DNA of 64,000 nucleotides, taken from the NCBI GenBank assembly GCA_014084085.1, contig NPFB01000107.1, forward strand, positions 68,289 through 132,288, in the 5' to 3' direction. The translations under genes and the position numbers were made by a program. Below the pieces are notes generated by a model, which had not been told where the DNA came from, searched no databases, and was given only the letters and a program-made list of their open reading frames with translations. Shown piece after piece: positions 8,825 through 16,725 of this stretch; the stretch's first letter is position 1; each line of letters begins with the position of its first letter. This DNA comes from Hondaea fermentalgiana (taxonomy: Eukaryota > Sar > Bigyra > Thraustochytrida > Thraustochytriidae).

Positions 8825-9889
8825 ATGTGGCGGAGGACGAGCAGCGCGACATACTTGGCGCAAGGGAAGGCCGCAATGACGTCCACCTGTTGCGAAGGGT
8901 TCTCCCGTGCTAGCTGGGCTGCTCGGGCAGCGAAGGGTACGCCTGTGACGTTCAGGTCCCAGGTAACCACAACGCTGGAGACACCGACGACCACGACAAC
9001 GACGACAAACGATTTAGACACTGCCGTCAAGAGACTCTTTGATGTAGACTGCAATCTGACGCATGAAGCGTTTGCGAAGATTGGCGTCGAAAAGGCAATA
9101 CGCGCAGCACGAAACGAAGGTGTCGAGGCGATGCTTGTACCCGGGAGCGATGTGGAATCTTCCCGAGAGGCGCAGTGTCTCGCAGCCCAAGATAATCTTG
9201 CTGGAGTTCGCATATTGTATACTGCAGGTGTCCATCCGTATGAGGCATCGAAAGAGCCTGATGCATCTATTTCTGCGAGCCTGAGAAGCGTGCGCGAACT
9301 TGCGCATGGCGCTGCTGCTATTGGTGAGTGTGGCCTCGATTTCTCAGAGGGATTCCCGGAAGCAGAATCCCAGTTAGCATGGTTTGCTCCTCAAGTTGCT
9401 CTTGCATGCGAGCTAAAGAAGCCATTGTTTCTGCACGAGAGGCTTGCGCACACGGCCTTCCTCGAAGTCTTGGACCAATTTTCAACGACGCTCCCACCTG
9501 CCATTGTGCATTGTTTCACGGGCACCGCGTCCGAGCTTCAAGCGTACTTGGACCGTGGTTTTTACATTAGCGTCTCTGGGCTCATTTGTCGCGAGCAGGC
9601 TGGCAAGGATCTACGCGAGGCTCTCGCTCAAGTCCGTCCCCCTCTTGACCGCATCATGGTGGAGACCGATGCGCCATATCTTGGATTTCCAGGCTGCCAA
9701 GCTTCTCTTGTGCCCTCTGAAGCAACGCCCAAGGAACGCAAAAAGATACTCAAGGCAGTCTCGCCCAACGTGCCGGCGTCGTTGCCTCTCGTTGTCGAAG
9801 CGCTCGCAAAGACGCTCAGTATGGACGCAAACCGCTTGGCACAGGCGAGTTTCAATAACGCCAATCGTTTCTTCGCGCAGGGTTCATAA
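8825..9889 (+). CDS. TatD-family metal-dependent deoxyribonuclease
   Basis: 354 aa from the ATG at 8825; a second ATG at 8876 is possible. TatD enzymes are TIM-barrel DNases linked to 3' exonuclease repair and to apoptosis-like DNA degradation. Motifs seen: FDVDCNLTH (the D-x-x-x-NLT form used by TatD proper), TAGVHPYEA, AIGECGLDF, LFLHER, IVHCFTGT, GFYISVSG and MVETDAPYL. These supply the expected metal-binding His, Glu and Asp. The first 60 residues are basic, then Thr-rich with a TTTTTTT run. They could be a mitochondrial targeting sequence. The 3' end lies 84 bp from the convergent glycosyltransferase. Confidence 0.92.
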   Translation: MWRRTSSATYLAQGKAAMTSTCCEGFSRASWAARAAKGTPVTFRSQVTTTLETPTTTTTTTNDLDTAVKRLFDVDCNLTHEAFAKIGVEKAIRAARNEGVEAMLVPGSDVESSREAQCLAAQDNLAGVRILYTAGVHPYEASKEPDASISASLRSVRELAHGAAAIGECGLDFSEGFPEAESQLAWFAPQVALACELKKPLFLHERLAHTAFLEVLDQFSTTLPPAIVHCFTGTASELQAYLDRGFYISVSGLICREQAGKDLREALAQVRPPLDRIMVETDAPYLGFPGCQASLVPSEATPKERKKILKAVSPNVPASLPLVVEALAKTLSMDANRLAQASFNNANRFFAQGS

Positions 9890-9973
9890 TGAACAAAACC
9901 TCTCCATTGCGCGAGGGAGCATACGACTTTGTAGTCTTTTTGGTGTGTTTACTAGGTTACATGCGAGTTTTTC

Positions 9974-11905
9974 TCATTTCTCTCCTTTTGACTCGGCAGA
10001 GCTTACGACGGGAAGCGACTTAAGAATGATGTCGACGCTTTTCGCCAAAGCATTGGATTCTTCTTGTTGCATCTGGCGTGCGAGACTCGCTACAGCGTCA
10101 ACGCACGCGCGTGAAAGCAGGTTCGAGACTGCTGCGCGTCCACGGGCGAGAAAAACGTCTGGCGCGCGATCGAATTCAGAACGCTCGAGATGTCGTGCGA
10201 CCCCCAAGGCTTCGAGACGGTCAGCCCATAAGGGCTGGTCCGTCCAGAGCATGATTGGCACCACCAACGCAGGGCATTTACATTGTACAACGCGCGCACT
10301 TGTTCCCGCGCCTCCGTGGTGCACGACAATATCACATGAGGGAAACAACGACTCGTGCGCCACCTCACGAATTACGTAGAATTGTGTCGAGTCATTTGCG
10401 TCGGTAGGGCTCTCATCGAATGGTAGTATTGCCTCTGGGTCGATGAGGATGACTGTAAAGTCCTCGGTAAAGCATTTGCAAATTGCATCGACTATACCGA
10501 GCTCGCGCGCGACCTTGGTCATGGAACCAAAATTTATGCACGCGATCCGTCCGCGAGCTTGCTGCAGAACCCTTTGTAGCTTTGCAAGCACAAGGTGCTT
10601 TGCTTTCCGCTGATGCAAAGCTTCATTTGCATCCCCATCTGCATCTGCATCTGCATCGGAGATCGTATCTTGCTCGCTACCGCTATCGAGAAACCAAAAG
10701 CCTGTCACGATGCAGTTAACGGGCCAGTCATGAGGCTTCGGGACGAATGCGGGAGAGAATGCACAAAGTTTAGAGACGTGCTGAATTTGACGGAGACGCT
10801 TGCCCCCGCCAAGGGGATCCAAGCCAAGAACCTCGGTTCGAAAGTCCTGCTCCGGGTTGCCGCGGCCGCGGAGACCACGTCGCGCTGCAAGTCCAAGACG
10901 AGCCCAGTGCCAGTACCAGCGAAGCAAATTAAGGATGCCCAGAGAAGATCGTGGTGCGTTTGGTGGCGCGAATTCCCGCGTTGGCTGCTCAGGGGCCAGG
11001 GCAACGACCCAGCATGGCACGTTGTAATATTCGGCGAGTGTAAGCCCAAAGCCGCTCGTCACACCCATGGCGACAATGAGGTCGCAGCCTTGGCAAGCTT
11101 TACGAAACCCATTGGCAACGCGAGGATATTGGTCAAGGATCCGACCTTGGGCGACGTCTGCCAGCTCTGAAATGTGTGTCGCGGTCCTCCAGATCGGGCG
11201 ATGCAACTCCAAGTCGAGCATTCCGCAATCTGCAGCTTCGAGGCCATGACGCTGGACCAGTTCCTGGAACTTGGCCATGGTCGCGATCACCACGTGCACG
11301 CGCCCCGACGATTCCAATGCTTTGCCTAGCGCAATAAAGGGTTGGACATCGCCACGGCTGCCCATCGCAAGCATGACGATGCGCGCTTTGGTGCCTTTCG
11401 GCACGGATCGCGCGGCTGGAGGCAAGTCTGCGCATGGGCTCTTGACGAACTGTTCTCGCGTGCTGCCTTCGCCGCGCCAAATTGCAATGGCGGCGAGCAC
11501 GACCTCCAACGCCACGAGGAGGCCATCCTGGCGAAGAGCTGCGATCCACAGCCCAAGCGCTCGGAGACCAGGGCCGCGCGTCTTGCGCCAGCGCACGAGG
11601 CTGAGAATCTGAACAAGGCTTGCCAACGCCGCCGCCGCCGCCAGCGTCACGGCCAGCACCGTGGTCGCGAGGCCTCGTGTCTCCTCTGTTCCTCCCTCCC
11701 CGCCGCCCGCCAGCCCTGCGCGCGGGCGCGCCGCCGCGGCCGCGAGCGCCGCCGACTCGAGCGCGACGAGCGCGGGCTCGGCGCCATCCCTGAATCGCGG
11801 CCAGGCGAGGTCCGCGGGGCCCAGCGCCGCCTCGCGGGCCTTGCGCGCCGCCGGCGCCGCCAGCGCGGCCGCGAGCGCCGCCGCGAGCCAGCGGCCGAGC
11901 TCCAT
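9974..11905 (-). CDS. GT1/GT28-type UDP-glycosyltransferase (sterol-glucosyltransferase-like)
   Basis: 643 aa from the ATG at 11905. The N-terminal third has three hydrophobic stretches (near residues 5-20, 78-105 and 118-145), which suggests membrane association. The catalytic part starts with IVMLAMGSRGDVQPFIALGKAL, the donor-site opening of the ATG26/UGT80/erythromycin-GT family. It continues with DLIVAMG, INFGSM, a CDIVVHHGGAGTSARVV box that binds the nucleotide sugar, and PIMLWTDQPLWADRLEALGV. Sterols or other lipids are likely acceptors by family, but the sequence does not prove it. The start is supported because the GT homology lies well downstream and a duplicated copy of this ATG region lies upstream. 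The 5' end is duplicated (see repeat). Confidence 0.88.
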   Translation of the reverse strand: MELGRWLAAALAAALAAPAARKAREAALGPADLAWPRFRDGAEPALVALESAALAAAAARPRAGLAGGGEGGTEETRGLATTVLAVTLAAAAALASLVQILSLVRWRKTRGPGLRALGLWIAALRQDGLLVALEVVLAAIAIWRGEGSTREQFVKSPCADLPPAARSVPKGTKARIVMLAMGSRGDVQPFIALGKALESSGRVHVVIATMAKFQELVQRHGLEAADCGMLDLELHRPIWRTATHISELADVAQGRILDQYPRVANGFRKACQGCDLIVAMGVTSGFGLTLAEYYNVPCWVVALAPEQPTREFAPPNAPRSSLGILNLLRWYWHWARLGLAARRGLRGRGNPEQDFRTEVLGLDPLGGGKRLRQIQHVSKLCAFSPAFVPKPHDWPVNCIVTGFWFLDSGSEQDTISDADADADGDANEALHQRKAKHLVLAKLQRVLQQARGRIACINFGSMTKVARELGIVDAICKCFTEDFTVILIDPEAILPFDESPTDANDSTQFYVIREVAHESLFPSCDIVVHHGGAGTSARVVQCKCPALVVPIMLWTDQPLWADRLEALGVARHLERSEFDRAPDVFLARGRAAVSNLLSRACVDAVASLARQMQQEESNALAKSVDIILKSLPVVSSAESKGEK

Positions 11906-12008
11906 GGCTCCCGGTCTGCAGCGCGCCCAAGGATACGCTTCGGGATCTGCGAGGCTGCTTCTTGGCGGCTGCTTCGGGCCCGCCTTTGATAGGCACAAGA
12001 AGCATACT

Positions 12009-12026
12009 TTGCAGTTGTACCTGCAA
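12009..12026. promoter_or_regulatory. Degraded copy of palindromic TTGCAGTTGTAACTGCAA site
   Basis: TTGCAGTTGTACCTGCAA in copy A differs by one base from the site at 12255-12272 in copy B. Confidence 0.5.
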
Positions 12027-12235
12027 AAGAACATCTAGAAATAGGGCTTTCAAGGGCAAACTTGGGGTCGGCAAGGGAATGAAAAAACAGCGAAGAATGT
12101 GCGCCCAGCAGTGGCCGAGCTCCATGGCTCCCGGTCTGCAGCGCGCCCAAGGACACGCTTCGGGATCTGCGAAGCTGCTACTTGGCGGCTGCTCCGCCTT
12201 TGATAGGCCTGGGCACAAGAAGCACTAGTATACTC

Positions 12236-12272
12236 TGCAGTTATAACTGCAACCTTGCAGTTGTAACTGCAA
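12236..12272. promoter_or_regulatory. Twin palindromes built on TAACTG/CAGTTA
   Basis: TGCAGTTATAACTGCA (12236-12251) is a perfect 16-bp palindrome. TTGCAGTTGTAACTGCAA (12255-12272) is palindromic except at its centre. Each half-site contains YAACTG, the known core of MYB-type binding sites. They lie in the divergent promoter between the glycosyltransferase and the first LOR-like gene. The regulatory role is inference. Confidence 0.5.
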
Positions 12273-12576
12273 GAACGTTTAGAAAGAGGAAAGTTCAAGG
12301 GACACTTGGGATGAAAAAACCAGCGGGAGGTGTGCGCCCAGCAAAGCGCGTGCCGTGGTAGTCGTAGACGCTGGTCGCTCGCTCGCCGGCGCTCCGACCA
12401 AACAAACCCCTTGCGTTCCGCTGGCCTGGCAGACGGACGCGCGGCGACGCGAGAGACCTGGGCGGCCGCGCGCGGCGCAGACCGGGTCGGCGCCGGCAGC
12501 GAGAGCGGGGCCAGCGCCGGCAGCGGCCACAGCCAGGCGGCAGCGGCCGCGGCGGCGGCGCGAAGTTCGAAGATTG

Positions 12577-12590
12577 GGCGGCACGTGCAG
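12577..12590 (+). promoter_or_regulatory. GGCGGCACGTGCAG element upstream of LOR-like gene 1
   Basis: A G-box/E-box (CACGTG) inside a 14-bp string that recurs exactly at 14225-14238 upstream of LOR-like gene 2. It lies about 75 bp before the ATG here. Confidence 0.5.
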
Positions 12591-12665
12591 ACAGACTGAC
12601 GGCAGCGAGGGCGAAGACTCCATACGCGCGCACGGGCGCACGGGCGCACGGGCGACAACGTGAAG

Positions 12666-13361
12666 ATGGCCGATCTACCCCTCGCGGTGGTGGTCGCCCA
12701 AGGTGACATGGACCGGAATTCCGTCATTGTGGCGACCGCGGTCAATGAACGAGAAGACGAAGGAAATCTGAGCTACGAGATGCAATCGCTCTTTTCCAAT
12801 GTGCACAGCTCAGGCACGTACTCGCATGCAGGCGGCAGTCCAATCCTCATTGAAAATGCATCCAATGATATGGTCATGATGATGGTGCCAACGTCCGTTT
12901 TGGCCAGCTCGCCAACACGGGCAGTCCTCATGGATTCCAGCATGAACGAAGCGGCCAGAGTGGAGGTATTCAGTGGGAGCCGAGAAGGAGGCAGCGACGA
13001 TTGCGATGAATGTTGTTGCCTCGAAGAAGGCTTTCTGAGTGTCGACTTCTCTGCGACGGCGACGAGACGCAAGATGCTGCGTGTTGTTGCCGAAAGCAGG
13101 AAGGGTGGGGGCACATCATATCTCAAGCTCAACGCTCACGTTGACAACCGGACGTATACAATTGAGACCCAAGGATTACTCGGGGTGAACATCCCGATCA
13201 AATGCGCAACAGCAGAAGTTGCAACGGTCATGTACATGTCTTCACCGGAGGTTGGATACCCGAAAATAGATTTGCAAATCAACTCGACCTGCTTGGATCC
13301 GGCCGCTGTGATGCTCATGGTTGTGGCTTTCGTCGTCGCTGCGCGAGAGCTCAGACTATAG
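12666..13361 (+). CDS. LURP-one/scramblase-fold-like protein, paralogue 1
   Basis: 231 aa from the ATG at 12666. One of three neighbouring paralogues (with 14374-15099 and 15688-16344). It begins MADLPLAVVVAQGDMDRN, a leader nearly identical to paralogue 2. A beta-rich body follows, then a hydrophobic end (DPAAVMLMVVAFVVAARE) resembling the central helix of the LURP-one-related/phospholipid scramblase/Tubby fold, where an Asp precedes a run of Ala/Leu/Met/Val. The fold assignment is inference from this pattern; no family motif is decisive. A Cys-rich acidic patch (DDCDECCCLEE) near residue 117 is peculiar to this copy. It is divergent with the glycosyltransferase. Confidence 0.75.
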   Translation: MADLPLAVVVAQGDMDRNSVIVATAVNEREDEGNLSYEMQSLFSNVHSSGTYSHAGGSPILIENASNDMVMMMVPTSVLASSPTRAVLMDSSMNEAARVEVFSGSREGGSDDCDECCCLEEGFLSVDFSATATRRKMLRVVAESRKGGGTSYLKLNAHVDNRTYTIETQGLLGVNIPIKCATAEVATVMYMSSPEVGYPKIDLQINSTCLDPAAVMLMVVAFVVAARELRL

Positions 13362-13810
13362 GCATCACCCAGTTCGGAGGATAAAGCCTTGCCTTTCGTT
13401 TCTTGCTGTGTGAATTCTTACGCAAAACCTCCTTGGCGCAAGCCAATGTTCATTACGGGGCCTATCAATCTTTGCATCACATTGCGTTCGTTTTCTAGCA
13501 ATGGCCGGAGTTGGATTGTCTTATCTCTTTTTTTTTGAAGAAGAATTTCTTTTACAATCTTCATCCGTCGCGTCTTTTGCTGCGACTATCTTAGTTTCAG
13601 AGATCCTACATCGATTTGGTCACTACTTCCCTTGGCCTGTCATGGTGTCAAAAGTACACCATACGGTGCACATGGACAATTGCTCTTGCGCGCGTGGTCG
13701 CTCATCATTATCATCATCGTCGTCGTCCTTTCGATCACAGTCGTCGCAGTGAAAGAGCGCGACCTGCATACGGCATAATGTAAGCCCATCTCTCGATCTT
13801 TAAGGCGACG

Positions 13811-13858
13811 CATGCTGCTCGATCATCAAAACGACATGCTGCTCGATCTTCAAAACGA
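13811..13858. repeat. 24-bp tandem duplication
   Basis: Two adjacent units of CATGCTGCTCGATC(A/T)TCAAAACGA, differing at one base. Confidence 0.9.
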
Positions 13859-14224
13859 CGCGAAGCAAGAAGCTTCAGCGATGTGCGAAAGTCTTCATCT
13901 GCGAACCGTCGGTCTCGTCCAACCTCAAGAGAAATACAGATTGACAGAGGTAGAAAAGGCCTAGGGGGGCGGCCTACTGCACACACCGCCCTAGCGGCAG
14001 CAGGGCTCAAAGGGTTCCGCTGTGGTCATGTGTGCACAATTCCCTCGCTCGCAGTCGCTTTGCGTTCCTCTGAGACGCACGCGCAGCGAGGCGACGCCCG
14101 GCGAGGCTGCGGCTACGACCGGCGTAACGCGCACGCGAAGTAGTTCGGAATCGCCGTCGGCAGCGAGATTGGCGTCAGTGTCGGTGAGGCGGCAGCGGCC
14201 AGGCGGTTGCAAGTTCGTTCTTCT

Positions 14225-14238
14225 GGCGGCACGTGCAG
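14225..14238 (+). promoter_or_regulatory. GGCGGCACGTGCAG element upstream of LOR-like gene 2
   Basis: Exact 14-bp match to 12577-12590, here about 136 bp before the ATG. Either a conserved binding site or residue of the gene duplication. Confidence 0.5.
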
Positions 14239-14373
14239 GCTGCGACGCAGACGAACACTCGCACGCACCTACGCACGCGCGGAGACGCGAGACGCGGATA
14301 AGGAAAGAGGACCAAGGGCCGAACAAAGCGGGAGGACTTGGCTTAAAAGGTCTTCGCTGTTACGAACTTGAAG

Positions 14374-15099
14374 ATGGCCGATTTACCCGTGGCAGTGGTG
14401 GTCGCCCAAGAAGATATGGACCGGGATGCCGGCATTGTAGCGGCCGCGTCCGCAACCGGCGTGCAAGATGGGGAATCGTCTTGTGGCCATGAACTGCAAG
14501 CGCTCTTCCCAACTGTTAATAGCGCTGCAAAGTACAGGTTTGGGGGCGGATGGAGCACTGCGAACATGGTCATAATGAAAGAGCCCAATGAAAAGGTTAT
14601 GACGGTCAAGCCATACGAGCGTAATTGGTGCGACGAGTCACAAACGAGGGCGGTCGTCTTCGATGCAGACATGATCAAGGGACTCAGAGTGGTGATAAAG
14701 AACTTCAGGCCTGTTCAAAGCCAAAATGATTTCTTTTTCGCCGGGAGAACATATTTGACGGTCGTCTATTCTGCACTTCCGACGGATCGCACCCTCTTGG
14801 CTATCGACGCCAACTTTGAATCACTTTCGAAAGGGGATATGAGGCAGGAGGCAATCCTCGACGGTCAAAGGTATTCATTCGAACCCACTACAGAACACTG
14901 TTCGATCAAGTGTGCGGACGCAGAGGTTGCAAAGGTCACGTTTAGGGACATGATGATATCTAATTCCGGAACTTACTTCCGGGGATTTGACTTGGAAATT
15001 TATCCAACCTGCTCGCATCCGTCTGTTGCAATGTTGATGGTTGTAACTTATCTTCTCGCTAAGCTGAATACCAACCAAGAGCAATCGTGTGATTGTTAG
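14374..15099 (+). CDS. LURP-one/scramblase-fold-like protein, paralogue 2
   Basis: 241 aa from the ATG at 14374. The first 20 residues (MADLPVAVVVAQEDMDRDAG) match paralogue 1 almost exactly, and the DNA over about 80 nt is also close. The rest has diverged strongly, keeping only a scaffold: a GxxY-type beta region, IKCADAEVAKV (paralogue 1: IKCATAEVATV), and the hydrophobic end CSHPSVAMLMVVTYLLAKLN. This agrees with a LURP-one/scramblase barrel around a hydrophobic helix, though that is inference. It ends Cys-rich (QEQSCDC). It is convergent with paralogue 3. Confidence 0.75.
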   Translation: MADLPVAVVVAQEDMDRDAGIVAAASATGVQDGESSCGHELQALFPTVNSAAKYRFGGGWSTANMVIMKEPNEKVMTVKPYERNWCDESQTRAVVFDADMIKGLRVVIKNFRPVQSQNDFFFAGRTYLTVVYSALPTDRTLLAIDANFESLSKGDMRQEAILDGQRYSFEPTTEHCSIKCADAEVAKVTFRDMMISNSGTYFRGFDLEIYPTCSHPSVAMLMVVTYLLAKLNTNQEQSCDC

Positions 15100-15687
15100 C
15101 CCTACATCCCGAGAAAAACGTATTCAAAAAGGTATTAAAATCTTAAAAAACTTTGAACTTTTCGCAGGCCTTGAATCTTCAAGTTCTTGATCAGCAAACT
15201 TCAAACGCTGGCTGGTAGCTAAAGCTTCTTGCCACTGCGCTCGACGCTGTAAAGTCTCTGATTTCGTAAGCGTTTGTATATTTCCCGAAACGGGCTTGGG
15301 CAGGGTGGAAAGAAGTGGCCGAATCGTGTTCCTGAAAAACTTTGCATCCCAATTTGGTAGGTTTGTTTTGCGGACTTTCGTTCAATACTTTTGTATATAG
15401 AGACCTGTCCCGCCCTGCGCGCGGACGAGTTGACAGCCCCCCCCAACGAGCAACGAAAAATGGTTCGCGTTCTCGTCCAACTTGAAGAGAGACACAGAAT
15501 GCCTGCCTTTTGTGCACTTTTCATATTTTCCCTTGGTGCTCTTTTCTTATTCCGAGCCAAATTATCGAATTTGTCCGTGCCTTTGTTGCGCTCAGTCAAG
15601 GTCGCTCGCGTACTCGACGTGGTGTCTGAGCTGTAATTTTTCTAAAGAGAGCGAGAATGAAAGTGCGGAAAACAAGGAAAACACATT
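15100..15687. other. 3' intergenic region between convergent LOR-like genes 2 and 3
   Basis: 588 bp, AT-richer, with A/T runs near 15120-15160 suited to 3' UTRs. No gene is seen; overlapping short frames on both strands lack features. Confidence 0.5.
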
Positions 15688-16344
15688 TCACTTTGAAGAT
15701 TTATAGTATAGCACAAGAGATGAAGCCATGAGGAGCGGAAGTGACGGAAGCAGACACGCTTCTTGCGTTTCTACACGCATTCCGGCGCCCCAGAATTGCA
15801 AAGGAAGGTCTTGGAGAAAGATTGTAGCCACAGATTTTCCTTCATACGAGATAGACAAGCCATGGGAGAGCGAGTGCGTGGAGTTCTCGCCGCTGTAATG
15901 GCCCTCGTATTCGTATCCTCGATAGTTTATGCGAATGTCTAGATCGAATTTTGGCGAGGCATCATCGGAAATCTGTACGACCTTTGCATATATTTCCTCT
16001 TGACTGTTCATTTCGAAAGCAACGAGAAGGGAATCTTTTGCGGTCTCGTTAGATGTATCGCTCTCATTCGAGACGACATGAGACCGTAGTTTGAAGGCCT
16101 CGAGCCCATTGGCGTTAGACAGGACTTGTTTCTCTACGTCAAGAACGACCACGACTTTGCCTTCGGAATCCACAAATTTAACTATGCTGTCCGTTCTAGT
16201 GCATCTGTACGTGCTACCGGCCACCACGCCCGGGAGCTGCGCCGCAAGAGAGTCGCGCGAGGTGCTCGATACCTCGTCTCCAGCGACGACCGCGTCTCGC
16301 TCAATGTCTTCTTGGGTGAGGACCGCCACAGGGACGTCCGACAT
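15688..16344 (-). CDS. LURP-one/scramblase-fold-like protein, paralogue 3
   Basis: 218 aa from the ATG at 16344. It begins MSDVPVAVLTQEDIERDAVV, a diverged form of the leader of paralogues 1 and 2. Beta-rich segments follow (STYRCTRTDSIVKFVDSEGKVVVVLD-like), then a C-terminal hydrophobic run (EACLLPSLPLLMASSLVLYYKSSK) in the place of the central helix. It has no Cys-rich patch. Function unknown; relatives of this fold are plant defence-associated LURP1 proteins and scramblases, and neither role can be assigned here. Confidence 0.75.
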   Translation of the reverse strand: MSDVPVAVLTQEDIERDAVVAGDEVSSTSRDSLAAQLPGVVAGSTYRCTRTDSIVKFVDSEGKVVVVLDVEKQVLSNANGLEAFKLRSHVVSNESDTSNETAKDSLLVAFEMNSQEEIYAKVVQISDDASPKFDLDIRINYRGYEYEGHYSGENSTHSLSHGLSISYEGKSVATIFLQDLPLQFWGAGMRVETQEACLLPSLPLLMASSLVLYYKSSK

Positions 16345-16725
16345 GGTTGGGTACGAGTCGTAAGAAGGGGGGGGTGGGGGGCGCGCGCAGCCCCCTCTTC
16401 TACTGGCTGTCCCGGCTCGGTCTGCGACGCTGCGCGCAGAGCACGGCGGCTCGTGCGTGCAAAGTTTTGCATGCAGCGCAAGTGGACTTCGACTCGGACG
16501 CCCATTCGCAAAAAGGTCATTTTGTCAAGAATCGCTCGGTCTATACAGTGCCAAAGCCTAGGCTACTACGAAGCAGTTGGCAACAAGTATGGGCTCTTTG
16601 GCGAAGGAGAGGAGAAGAGGAGTGGGAAAGTAGAAGAACCATCCTGAGGCTCGCGGAGGCTCGCACAAATAATAAAGGGGTGAAGAGGGGATTATTATTA
16701 ATGTTACTACGCTTACAAGCGTGTA
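16345..16725. promoter_or_regulatory. Upstream region of LOR-like gene 3 and 3' flank of the ABC gene
   Basis: 381 bp with a G-rich tract at about 16366-16382 directly upstream of the LOR-like ATG. AATAATAAAG (16669-16678) and GATTATTATTAATG (16690-16703) form an inverted pair near the ABC gene stop. Confidence 0.45.

Larger units (their letters stand above)
11888..12345. repeat. Two tandem copies (~225 bp) of the glycosyltransferase start/promoter segment
   Basis: Copy A (about 11888-12113) includes the glycosyltransferase ATG and its upstream DNA. Copy B (about 12114-12345) repeats it with a 220-bp offset. The block around GAGCTCCATGGCTCCCGGTC is identical, as are most bases up to the GCCTTTGATAGG block. 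Both copies end in a segment shared around GTGCGCCCAGCA. Copy B therefore carries a second ATG (12125-12123, minus) in the same context. That ATG opens a different frame overlapping the enzyme gene. Confidence 0.9.
13362..14373. other. Intergenic region between LOR-like genes 1 and 2
   Basis: About 1 kb. It holds a TCATCA/TCGTCG run near 13706-13732, a 24-bp tandem duplication (13811-13858), and the promoter of paralogue 2 with a CACGTG element and a TTAAAAGG string near 14343. An 83-codon frame from an ATG at 13501 has no recognisable features and I do not call it. Confidence 0.5.

Noticed and set aside
11133..12218. 361-codon minus frame starting at the duplicated ATG
   Set aside because: It overlaps the glycosyltransferase in another frame and is Arg/Gly-rich without motif. 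Noted as a decoy frame, not a gene.
13501..13752. 83-codon frame from an ATG between LOR-like genes
   Set aside because: Short, with a Ser run from a TCATCG repeat and no recognisable feature.
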